5,087 bases of DNA from Burkholderiales bacterium (lineage in GTDB: Bacteria; Pseudomonadota; Gammaproteobacteria; Burkholderiales; Burkholderiaceae_E). Shown one piece after another: positions 1 to 5,087 of this stretch. The translations under genes and the position numbers were made by a program. The stretch lies in contig JAIYAG010000636.1 in NCBI GenBank assembly GCA_027489195.1, positions 1 through 5,087 on the forward strand. Reading direction: 5' to 3'. Positions within the stretch are counted from its first letter, which is position 1. Each line of letters opens with the position of its first letter. The notes under the pieces are model-generated. The model did no database searches, had not been told where the DNA came from, and was given only the letters and a program-made list of their open reading frames with translations.

Positions 1-290
1 GCTGGCGCGTCGAGCTGCTCGGTGACGGCCGGCGCTACCGGCTGGCCTTCGTGTGCGCCGGCCTGCCCGATGGCGTCGTCTACCAGGCGGACATGGCGCC
101 GGCGGCCGGTGGCTGGACGACGCTCGAGCTGCCGCGGACGGCCTTCGTCGCGCGCTTCCGCGGCCGCGCGGTGCCGGATGCGCCGTCGCTGCTCGCATCG
201 CGCGTGCGCGAGATCGGGCTGCTGATCGGCGATCGGCAGGCCGGTCCCTTCTCGCTCGGCCTGAGGCGGATCGCGGCGCTGCGGGGGTGA
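1..290 (+). CDS. CIA30-domain protein, C-terminal 95 residues (5' end outside window)
   Basis: Codons are read from base 3 and the gene ends at TGA 288-290. The open frame runs off the left edge, so the start is not in the window; an internal GTG at 51 should not be taken as the start. The visible 95 residues match the last part of the CIA30 fold (family of NADH:ubiquinone oxidoreductase intermediate-associated protein 30). A strand pair contains DGVVYQAD, followed by a Trp, an 'LELPRTAF' strand, the FRGR motif (residues 52-55), the PDAPSL turn, and the closing 'IGLLIGDRQAGPF' segment (residues 71-83), which is characteristic of the family. In mitochondria CIA30 helps complex I assembly. Bacterial homologues are widespread but their role is poorly defined, so no function is assigned beyond a galactose-binding-like beta-sandwich. 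The gene converges on the channel gene with only 29 bases between stops. The family call rests on motif recall, not on a search. Confidence 0.78.
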   Translation, partial: WRVELLGDGRRYRLAFVCAGLPDGVVYQADMAPAAGGWTTLELPRTAFVARFRGRAVPDAPSLLASRVREIGLLIGDRQAGPFSLGLRRIAALRG

Positions 291-293
291 GGC

Positions 294-310
294 CGGGCGT
301 GCCCCGCCCG
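294..310. terminator. Small GC hairpin between convergent genes, possible terminator
   Basis: CGGGCG (294-299) and CGCCCG (305-310) form a perfect 6-bp stem with a 5-base loop in the 29-bp gap between the CIA30 gene stop and the channel gene stop. Its position would suit a shared bidirectional terminator. There is no T-tract on either side, and 6-bp GC stems are common by chance at this base composition, so this is a weak call. Confidence 0.25.
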
Positions 311-319
311 TCGGCGCGG

Positions 320-2194
320 CTAGGGCTGCGGCTGGGGGCCGGGCGAGGCGGGTGCCGCGGGTGTCGTGGGTGTGGTGTTTCCCGGCCCCTCGCGAGGCAC
401 GACCCGCGCCGCGAGCGGCGGCGCCCACCGCTCCGGCGGCACCGACTTCGCGTCGCCGGGGTCGCCGAAGTAGTGCGGCGACATGATCTGCACGCCGTTC
501 TCGTTGAACACGTCCTGGATGTTCGCGTGCAGGGTGCTCAGGATCTCGGCGCGGGGCCGCGGCTGCTCGGGGACGGCCTGGCAGACCAGCCGGTACTGCG
601 GATAGAAGTCCGAGAGCGCCACCTGGAAGACCTTCGGCGCTGGCTCCGCGAGCACGCCCACGGTGCGCCGCGCGGCCTCGAGCAGCATCGCGTGGACCTG
701 GCGCCACGGCGTGTCGTAGCCGATGGTGACCTCGGTGTCGAGGACGAAGCCGCGGCCCTTGACGGTGCGCGAGTAGTTGCGCGTCACGGTACCCATCACC
801 AGCGAGTTCGGCAGCGTCAGCTCCTCGCCGCGACCGGTGCGCACGCGGGTGGTGAAGGTGCCGAGCTCGACCACCGTCCCCTCGTGGCCGTCGATGCTGA
901 CGAACTCGCCGATCCGAAGCGTGCGGGTGTACATGATGACCAGGCCGCTCGCGCCCTGGCCGATCAGGCTCGAGCCGCCGAGCGAGATCATCACGCCGAC
1001 CAGCACCGACAGGCCCTTGAAGGCCTCGGTGCCGGAGCCCGGCAGGTAGGGGTAGGCCATCGCGATCGCGAACAGCCAGATGCCGAGTGCGCCGAGCCGC
1101 TTGGCCGGGCCCACGGTGTCGGTGTCCAGCCAGTCGAGGGTGCCGGGCGTGCGGGCCGCGCGGTCGAGGAAGGCAGCGAGGCCGCGCGCGGCCATGCCGG
1201 CGAGGAGGAAGATGACCGCCGCGACCAGCAGGTCGGGCAGGGCGCCGAGGATCCCGCCTGCCAGCGTCGACAGCATCCCGAGCAGGAAGCGGTTCAGCTG
1301 CTCGCCCCAGGGCCGCGTGTAGGCGAAGTGCTGCAGCACGAAGCCCAGCCACTCGTAGGCGATCACGGCGGTCACGGCCCAGCGCAGGCCGACCAGCGCC
1401 GCGCGCACGCTGCCGAGCAGCCGGTCGCGCTGCAGCAGCTCGGTGCCGCGCAGCTTCAGGCGTTCGGCGCTGCTGTCGGCGACCCGCAGCAGCCGGCGGC
1501 CGAGCGCACGGAACAGCGCGCGGCAGCCCAGCGCGAGCGCGGCCGCCACGACGGTGGCCGCGGCCGCGATCAGCAGGCTGCGCAGCAGGCCCGACAGGTC
1601 GCGGGCCTCGCGGGTGGCGGCGATCGCCTCGCGGAGCTGCGCGACGGCGAGGCGCGCGGCTTCCTCGGCGGTCTCGCCGCGCTGGCGGTCGGCGTCGTCG
1701 GGCTGGACGATGAAGGCGAAGCGGCCGTCGACCTTGACGACGGTGCCCAGCGGCTGCGCCTCGGTCTGGACCTCGCCCGGCCCGCCGAGCGCCAGGGTCT
1801 CGTCGATCGCGTGGCGTGCGCGGCGTGCGCGCTCGGCCGGGGTGCTCGCGAAGAGCGGCGCGCGCATCACGACGATGGGGCGGTTGAAGACCGTCAGCGT
1901 CGCCTCCGGCGCAGCCGGAGCGCTCGCGGGCAGCGGCGCAGAGGGGGGCGCTGCGGGAGACGGCGTGCCGGCGCCCTGGACGCCCGGGCCCTGAGCGACG
2001 AGCGCCGTGGGCTGCGCTGCCGGTGGCTGGGCGGTGCCGGAGGACGGCAAGGGCGCCTGCGCGAGCACGGCCGATGGTTCCGGGACGCGCTGCGCTGCGG
2101 GCGTGCCCGCCATCGCCGCCGCGGCGACCCCCACCAGCCCCGCGGCGGCCCAGAGCCGGCCCGCGGCCGCCAGGCGTCCGAAGCGTTCGCGCAT
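320..2194 (-). CDS. MscS-family mechanosensitive ion channel with periplasmic N-terminal domain
   Basis: Predicted inner-membrane channel of 624 residues that would open under membrane tension to release solutes during hypo-osmotic shock. Residues 1-29 look like a Sec signal peptide (RER start, Ala/Gly/Leu core, possible cut after AMA). Residues 38-97 are a Pro/Ala-rich linker, and about 98-200 form a soluble, probably periplasmic domain. Five hydrophobic segments follow at about 204-228, 263-287, 315-340, 366-384 and 392-422. The last is the pore-lining helix, rich in Gly, Ala and Ser (SLGGSSLIGQGASGLV). The MscS beta domain comes next: GEFVSIDG, then GTVVELGTFTTRVRT, then LPNSLV and NYSR (about 429-475). 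The alpha/beta vestibule domain runs to about 575, and a Pro-rich tail ends in PQPQP. E. coli MscS has 286 residues and three membrane helices, so this is a larger member. I chose ATG 2194 because AGAGGA lies 5 bases upstream; ATG 2218 is in frame, adds eight residues and lacks such a site. Family is clear; physiological role is inferred. Confidence 0.93.
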   Translation of the reverse strand: MRERFGRLAAAGRLWAAAGLVGVAAAAMAGTPAAQRVPEPSAVLAQAPLPSSGTAQPPAAQPTALVAQGPGVQGAGTPSPAAPPSAPLPASAPAAPEATLTVFNRPIVVMRAPLFASTPAERARRARHAIDETLALGGPGEVQTEAQPLGTVVKVDGRFAFIVQPDDADRQRGETAEEAARLAVAQLREAIAATREARDLSGLLRSLLIAAAATVVAAALALGCRALFRALGRRLLRVADSSAERLKLRGTELLQRDRLLGSVRAALVGLRWAVTAVIAYEWLGFVLQHFAYTRPWGEQLNRFLLGMLSTLAGGILGALPDLLVAAVIFLLAGMAARGLAAFLDRAARTPGTLDWLDTDTVGPAKRLGALGIWLFAIAMAYPYLPGSGTEAFKGLSVLVGVMISLGGSSLIGQGASGLVIMYTRTLRIGEFVSIDGHEGTVVELGTFTTRVRTGRGEELTLPNSLVMGTVTRNYSRTVKGRGFVLDTEVTIGYDTPWRQVHAMLLEAARRTVGVLAEPAPKVFQVALSDFYPQYRLVCQAVPEQPRPRAEILSTLHANIQDVFNENGVQIMSPHYFGDPGDAKSVPPERWAPPLAARVVPREGPGNTTPTTPAAPASPGPQPQP

Positions 2195-2199
2195 CACCG

Positions 2200-2205
2200 T
2201 CCTCT
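2200..2205 (-). promoter_or_regulatory. Ribosome binding site deciding the channel gene start
   Basis: On the minus strand AGAGGA sits 5 bases before the ATG at 2194. The alternative in-frame ATG at 2218 overlaps this region and is preceded by GTCGGGCGACC, which has no convincing Shine-Dalgarno match. The site therefore favours the shorter protein starting MRERFGRL, whose N-terminus also reads better as a signal peptide. Confidence 0.65.
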
Positions 2206-2377
2206 TCCCGATCGTCATGGTCGCCCGACTGTGCCACGAAAGCTCGGCCGCAACGAAGCGGGGCCAGTGCCGCCACGCGCTGCGGACCGGATCGCGAACG
2301 GCAGGGCGTCGTCGCTGAACCTCCGACGCGGCCGTGCTACGTTCTCGCTCCCACGCGGGCGAGCCCCGCGCCCCGAG

Positions 2378-2382
2378 AGGAG
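2378..2382 (+). promoter_or_regulatory. Ribosome binding site of the Bug-protein gene
   Basis: AGGAG within GAGAGGAGA lies 6 bases before ATG 2389. It fixes the start at the residue where a clean signal peptide begins. The same frame is open upstream to about 2023, but that extension is antisense to the channel gene N-terminus and has Arg/Pro/Ala-rich noncoding composition. Confidence 0.85.
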
Positions 2383-2388
2383 ACACGC

Positions 2389-3348
2389 ATGAAGCCCCTG
2401 AACTGCCTGCTGTTCGCGGCCGCGCTCGCGGCAGCCGCGCCGGCCTTCGCATGGCCCGAACGACCGGTGCGCGTGGTGGTGCCCGCACCGCCCGGCAGCT
2501 CGCTCGACGTGATCGTCCGCGGCCTGGCCGAGCCGCTGCGGCTGCGCTGGGGGCAGCCGCTGGTGGTCGAGAACAAGGCGGGCGCGGGCGGCATGATCGG
2601 CATGGACACGGTCGCCAAGGCGCCGCCCGACGGCCACGTGCTCGGCATCGGCTTCAACGGCCCGATCGCCTTCGGTCCGTTCATGTACCGCAAGATGCCC
2701 TACGACCCGGCGAAGCAGCTGATGCCGGTGGTGCTGACGACCTCCCAGCCGAACGTGCTCGCGGTCTCGGCGAGCAATCCGGCCAACACCGTGCCGGAGT
2801 TCGTCGCCTGGGCCAAGCGCCAGGGCGATGCGCTCAACTACGGTTCGGTCGGTGCGGGCAGCTCCTCGCACCTGACCATGGAGCTGTTCCGCCGCACCGC
2901 GGGCTTCCAGGCGACCCACGTGGCCTACAACGGCTCGCCGCCTGCCGCGACCTCGCTCGCCGCGGGCGACACGCAGGCGCTGATGACGGTGGCGCCGGCG
3001 CTGCTGCCGATGATCCAGTCGGGCCGCGTCAAGCTGCTCGGCGCCACCAGCACGAAGCGCAGCGAGGTGCTCAAGGACGTGCCGACGCTGGCCGAGCAGG
3101 GCTACCCGGGGTTCGAGGCGCTCGCCTGGAACGGCCTGTTCGCCCCGGCCGGCACGCCGGCCGAACTGGTGAGGAAGATCGCTGCCGACGTCGACGCGGT
3201 GCTGCGCGACCCGGCGGTGCGCGACGCGCTCGCCAAGCAGGGGCTGGTCGCCGGCGGCGGCACGCCGGCCGAGTTCTCCGCCTTCATCGAGACGGAGTCG
3301 CGCAAGTGGGGCGCGATCATCCGCGACGCGGGCATCACGCTCGACTGA
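2389..3348 (+). CDS. Bug/TctC-family tripartite tricarboxylate transporter substrate-binding protein
   Basis: Periplasmic solute-binding protein of 319 residues, the usual length for the Bug family, which typically binds small carboxylates or related compounds for TTT-type uptake. Residues 1-21 are a Sec signal peptide (MK start, Leu/Ala core, cut after AFA). The mature protein opens with WPERPVRVVVPAPPG and Asp40, the family's first ligand-loop region, although GSSLD replaces the more common GGxxD. Next come QPLVVENKAGAGG (57-69), the PPDGHVLGI strand (79-87), MPYDPAKQLMPV (103-114), and the second-lobe start LNYGSVGAGSSSHL (149-162). HVAYNGSPPA (177-186) and the DVPTLAEQGYPGFE hinge (230-243) follow, and the C-terminus holds APAGTPAELV and GTPAEFSAFI. 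No TctA/TctB membrane partners are visible. Burkholderiales carry many such orphan binding proteins, so partner and ligand cannot be deduced here. The gene converges on the crotonase gene with a 7-base gap. Confidence 0.95.
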   Translation: MKPLNCLLFAAALAAAAPAFAWPERPVRVVVPAPPGSSLDVIVRGLAEPLRLRWGQPLVVENKAGAGGMIGMDTVAKAPPDGHVLGIGFNGPIAFGPFMYRKMPYDPAKQLMPVVLTTSQPNVLAVSASNPANTVPEFVAWAKRQGDALNYGSVGAGSSSHLTMELFRRTAGFQATHVAYNGSPPAATSLAAGDTQALMTVAPALLPMIQSGRVKLLGATSTKRSEVLKDVPTLAEQGYPGFEALAWNGLFAPAGTPAELVRKIAADVDAVLRDPAVRDALAKQGLVAGGGTPAEFSAFIETESRKWGAIIRDAGITLD

Positions 3349-3355
3349 CGGCGGA

Positions 3356-4153
3356 CTACCTCGGTTCGCGGTCGACGCTGCGCCGCGGGCGGTCCACGAA
3401 GGCCTGGATGCCGGCCTTCGATTCCGGGGTGGCGGCCACGTTGCAGAAGTTCTCGACCGCGGCCGCGACACCGTGGCGGTAGCCGTGGCCGGTGTCGTTC
3501 TCGCGCACGAAGGCCTCGCGTGCCATCCGCATGACGCGTTCCGGCTTGGCCGCGAGCACCTGCGCGAGCGCATGCGCGGTCTCGAGCGCCGTGCCGGGCT
3601 CTGCGATGCGGCTCGCCAGCCCGAGCTCGAACGCCTCCTGCGCGCCGAACGAGCGGCCGGTGAACAGCAGGTCGAACGCCCGGTGCTTGCCGATGATGCG
3701 CGGCAGGTGGGTGAAGTGGATCGCCGGGATCACGCCGACGTCGATCTCCGGATAGCCGAGGTCGGCGTCGCGGTCGACGACGATCAGGTCGCAGGAGATC
3801 GCCAGCGTCATGCCGCCGCCGCGCGCCGTGCCGTTGACGGCCGCGATCGAGGGCTTGCCCAGGCGGTACTGCAGGTCGGTGAATCGGGTGTAGAGCCGCT
3901 CGAGCAGGGCGCGCACGCCATCGCCGTCGGCGCGCGAGAACTGCTTGAGATCCAGGCCGGCGCAGAAGCGTCCGGGTACGGCGCTGCCGAAGACGACCGC
4001 GCGCGCGTCCGCGTCGGCGGCGGCGCGCTCGAAGGCCGCGAGCAGCGCGTCGAGCATGCCGACCGTCAGCGCGTTGACCGGCGCGTGGTCCATCAGGATC
4101 TCTGCGACGCCGTCGGCGACGCGGTAGCGGACGGACGGGGCGGCGGTGCTCAT
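3356..4153 (-). CDS. Enoyl-CoA hydratase/isomerase (crotonase) family protein
   Basis: Cytoplasmic acyl-CoA enzyme of 265 residues, normal length for the crotonase superfamily. These enzymes hydrate, isomerise or otherwise transform acyl-CoA thioesters through an enolate held in an oxyanion hole. Visible motifs are the N-terminal strand with APVNALT (24-30), and FCAGLDLKQF (63-72), which supplies the first oxyanion-hole amide and CoA contacts. KPSIAAVNGTARGGGMTLA (100-118) supplies the second, followed by CDLIVVDRDADLGYPEIDVGVIP (121-143), LPRIIG (150-155), and a C-terminal helical region. E136 in YPEIDVG aligns with catalytic Glu164 of rat mitochondrial enoyl-CoA hydratase, but the Glu144 position after GGG-M is Thr116. 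Ordinary syn-hydration therefore cannot be assumed; an isomerase or another crotonase activity is possible. ATG 4153 is chosen because AGGAG lies 5 bases upstream; the same frame stays open to an upstream start at 4210. The gene lies downstream of glcB on the same strand, after a 127-bp gap. Confidence 0.93.
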   Translation of the reverse strand: MSTAAPSVRYRVADGVAEILMDHAPVNALTVGMLDALLAAFERAAADADARAVVFGSAVPGRFCAGLDLKQFSRADGDGVRALLERLYTRFTDLQYRLGKPSIAAVNGTARGGGMTLAISCDLIVVDRDADLGYPEIDVGVIPAIHFTHLPRIIGKHRAFDLLFTGRSFGAQEAFELGLASRIAEPGTALETAHALAQVLAAKPERVMRMAREAFVRENDTGHGYRHGVAAAVENFCNVAATPESKAGIQAFVDRPRRSVDREPR

Positions 4154-4158
4154 GGTGT

Positions 4159-4163
4159 CTCCT
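4159..4163 (-). promoter_or_regulatory. Ribosome binding site of the crotonase-family gene
   Basis: On the minus strand AGGAG lies 5 bases before ATG 4153 and selects this start over an in-frame candidate 19 codons upstream, whose extra residues (MSPSRPAAPERG...) have no family match. The site overlaps an 8-base palindrome, CCTCGAGG (4161-4168), so it could pair with itself, but that may be chance. Confidence 0.8.
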
Positions 4164-4174
4164 CGAGGGTCGGC

Positions 4175-4192
4175 GCCGCGCTCGGGCGCGGC
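4175..4192 (-). other. Perfect 7-bp hairpin in the leader of the crotonase-family gene
   Basis: GCCGCGC (4175-4181) and GCGCGGC (4186-4192) form a perfect stem around a 4-base loop. In the minus-strand transcript it would lie 11 bases upstream of the ribosome binding site of the crotonase gene and downstream of the larger hairpin at 4210-4254. No T-tract follows. It may be a leader structure or part of a double terminator; function is inferred from position only. Confidence 0.35.
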
Positions 4193-4209
4193 AGGCCTCG
4201 ATGGTGACA

Positions 4210-4254
4210 CGTGCCTCGCGCCGCCCGCGCGTGCGCGGGGCGCGAAGCGGCACG
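4210..4254 (-). terminator. Long imperfect hairpin downstream of malate synthase G, candidate terminator
   Basis: Three 6-bp blocks pair in order: CGTGCC (4210-4215) with GGCACG (4249-4254), TCGCGC (4216-4221) with GCGCGA (4240-4245), and CCCGCG (4224-4229) with CGCGGG (4234-4239). The loop is CGTG, a 2-base bulge lies on one side and a 3-base bulge on the other. This gives 18 base pairs in 45 bases, well beyond the short GC stems elsewhere in the window. It begins 26 bases after the glcB stop on the minus strand and ends 56 bases before the crotonase start codon. No run of T follows in the transcript direction, so a classical intrinsic terminator is not proven. Transcript 3'-end stabilisation, attenuation or a dispersed palindromic repeat are alternatives. 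Confidence 0.5.
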
Positions 4255-4280
4255 CCCGGGCGGGGCGCGCCGCGTGAGGC

Positions 4281-5087
4281 TCAGTGCGCGCGGGCCTTGA
4301 GCTCGAGCCGGCGGCGGTGCAGCACCGGCTCGGTGTAGCCCGACGGCTGGCTCGTGCCCTCGAACACCAGGTCGCAGGCGGCCTGGAAGGCGATGCCGTC
4401 GAAGCCGGGCGCCATCGGGCGGTACGCCGGGTCGCCGGCGTTCTGCCGATCGACGACGGCGGCCATCCGCTTCATCACGTCCATCACGCGGTCGCGGCTG
4501 GCGACGCCGTGGAACAGCCAGTTGGCGATGTGCTGCGACGAGATGCGGCAGGTGGCGCGGTCTTCCATCAGGCCGACGTCGTTGATGTCGGGCACCTTCG
4601 AGCAGCCCACGCCCTGGTCGACCCAGCGCACCACGTAGCCGAGGATGCCCTGGGCGTTGTTGGCCAGCTCGGCGTCGATGTCGGCATCGCTCCAGGTCGG
4701 CGATGCCGCCACCGGGATGTGCAGGATGTCGTCGAGCTTCGCGCGCTTGCCGCCGCGCGCGATCTCGGCCTGGCGGACCAGCACGTCGATCTTGTGATAG
4801 TGGGTGGCGTGCAGGGTCGCCGCGGTCGGGCTCGGCACCCAGGCGCAGTTCGCGCCGGCCTGCGGATGGCCGATCTTCTGCTGCAGCATCGCGGCCATCA
4901 GGTCGGGCATCGCCCACATGCCCTTGCCGATCTGCGCGCGGCCGGCCAGCCCGCAGGCCAGGCCGACGTCGACGTTCCAGAGCTCGTAGGCCTGGATCCA
5001 GGCCTGCGCCTTCATGTCGGCCTTGCGGACCATCGCGCCGGCCTGCATCGAGGTGTGGATCTCGTCGCCGGTGCGGTCGAGGAAGCC
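4281..5087 (-). CDS. glcB: Malate synthase G, C-terminal 268 residues (5' end outside window)
   Basis: Condenses glyoxylate with acetyl-CoA to give malate, in the glyoxylate shunt or glycolate use, as a Mg-dependent monomeric cytoplasmic enzyme. The open frame enters from the right edge (GFLDRTGDEIHT) and stops at TGA 4281-4283. E. coli GlcB has 723 residues, so a little over a third is visible. The Asp of FLDRTGDE corresponds to the Mg-ligand region. QAGAMVRKADMK, AWIQAYE and GRAQIGKGMWAMPDLM (50-65), KIGHPQAGAN, and AWVPSPTAATLH (82-93) are hallmark G-isoform blocks. GVGCSKVPDI carries Cys162, equivalent to E. coli Cys617. LMEDRAT holds Asp176, equivalent to the catalytic base Asp631, with the expected 14-residue spacing. 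The C-terminal lid ends in QPSGYTEPVLHRRRLELKARAH. All visible active-site elements are intact, so the gene looks functional. Isoform A is excluded because it lacks these blocks. The crotonase gene follows on the same strand; the hairpin spacer between them argues against tight co-translation. Confidence 0.97.
   Translation of the reverse strand, partial: GFLDRTGDEIHTSMQAGAMVRKADMKAQAWIQAYELWNVDVGLACGLAGRAQIGKGMWAMPDLMAAMLQQKIGHPQAGANCAWVPSPTAATLHATHYHKIDVLVRQAEIARGGKRAKLDDILHIPVAASPTWSDADIDAELANNAQGILGYVVRWVDQGVGCSKVPDINDVGLMEDRATCRISSQHIANWLFHGVASRDRVMDVMKRMAAVVDRQNAGDPAYRPMAPGFDGIAFQAACDLVFEGTSQPSGYTEPVLHRRRLELKARAH

Larger units (their letters stand above)
2195..2388. promoter_or_regulatory. 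Divergent intergenic region between channel and Bug-protein genes
   Basis: This 194-bp spacer must hold the promoters for both divergent genes, unless the transcripts begin inside a neighbouring gene. I found no convincing sigma70 -35/-10 pair on either strand. The best plus-strand pair (CTGAAC at 2315, TACGTT at 2338, 17-base spacer) matches only three of six consensus bases in each box. A 6-bp stem, CGCGGG (2354-2359) with CCCGCG (2365-2370) and a 5-base loop, lies just upstream of the Bug gene ribosome binding site and could be part of its leader. No operator repeats or riboswitch-like structure were recognised. Confidence 0.4.

Noticed and set aside
2315..2343. Possible sigma70 promoter for the Bug gene (CTGAAC, 17 bases, TACGTT)
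   Set aside because: Only three of six bases match in each box, about what chance gives in a spacer of this length, so it is not listed as a promoter.
53..2392. Very long plus-strand open frame (779 codons) antisense to the channel gene
   Set aside because: It mirrors the third-position GC bias of the minus-strand channel gene. Its translation is rich in Arg, Ala, Gly, Gln, Asp and His with no domain, whereas the minus-strand frame carries clear MscS motifs and a ribosome binding site.
2215..3573. Long minus-strand open frame opposite the Bug gene
   Set aside because: Arg/His/Gly-rich composition, no family motif and antisense to a full Bug-family protein; it also crosses into the crotonase gene in another frame.
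3473..4207. Plus-strand open frame of 244 codons opposite the crotonase gene
   Set aside because: Antisense shadow of the crotonase frame; composition is Arg/Ala/Asp/Val-rich and no recognisable domain or ribosome binding site supports it.
4254..4271. Short palindromes GCCCGGGC and GGCGCGCC just after the glcB stop
   Set aside because: Eight-base GC palindromes are frequent at this base composition and nothing around them suggests a binding site.
4150..4917. Second minus-strand frame overlapping malate synthase G and running to the crotonase start
   Set aside because: Plus-one frame shadow of glcB. It is Arg/Pro/Asp-rich, and the alternative frame matches malate synthase G block by block.
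1..5087. Search for CRISPR repeats, tRNA genes, transposase fragments, toxin-antitoxin or phage-defence genes
   Set aside because: None seen. The five genes account for almost all of the window, and the remaining spacers are short and were read individually.

Overview
The window is very GC-rich chromosomal DNA, around 70% by eye, with strong G/C preference at third codon positions. A Bug-family periplasmic binding protein, malate synthase G and a MscS-type channel with a long periplasmic N-terminus together suggest a Betaproteobacterium of the Burkholderiales. That placement is inferred from protein families, not from a marker gene. There are five protein genes, two of them cut by the window edges. 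I see no tRNA, rRNA, mobile element, CRISPR array or phage gene.

Layout from left to right. The 3' end of a CIA30-domain protein gene (plus strand, ends at 290) converges on a full mechanosensitive channel gene (minus strand, 2194 to 320). A 194-bp divergent spacer separates the channel gene from a Bug/TctC-type solute-binding protein gene (plus strand, 2389 to 3348). Only seven bases further on, the binding-protein gene converges on an enoyl-CoA hydratase/isomerase family gene (minus strand, 4153 to 3356). Upstream of that gene on the same strand is the 3' portion of malate synthase G (glcB, from beyond 5087 down to 4281). The 127-bp spacer between those two holds two strong inverted repeats.

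The genes do not form one obvious pathway. Malate synthase G (glyoxylate plus acetyl-CoA to malate) and a crotonase-fold acyl-CoA enzyme would both serve growth on C2 compounds, fatty acids or other carboxylates, and the Bug protein probably captures a small carboxylate in the periplasm. The MscS channel and CIA30 protein look like unrelated neighbours. Most of the window is ordinary core or near-core content, and I found no convincing new system. The points most worth a second look are the paired hairpins between glcB and the crotonase gene, and the crotonase active site, which lacks one of the two classical hydratase glutamates.
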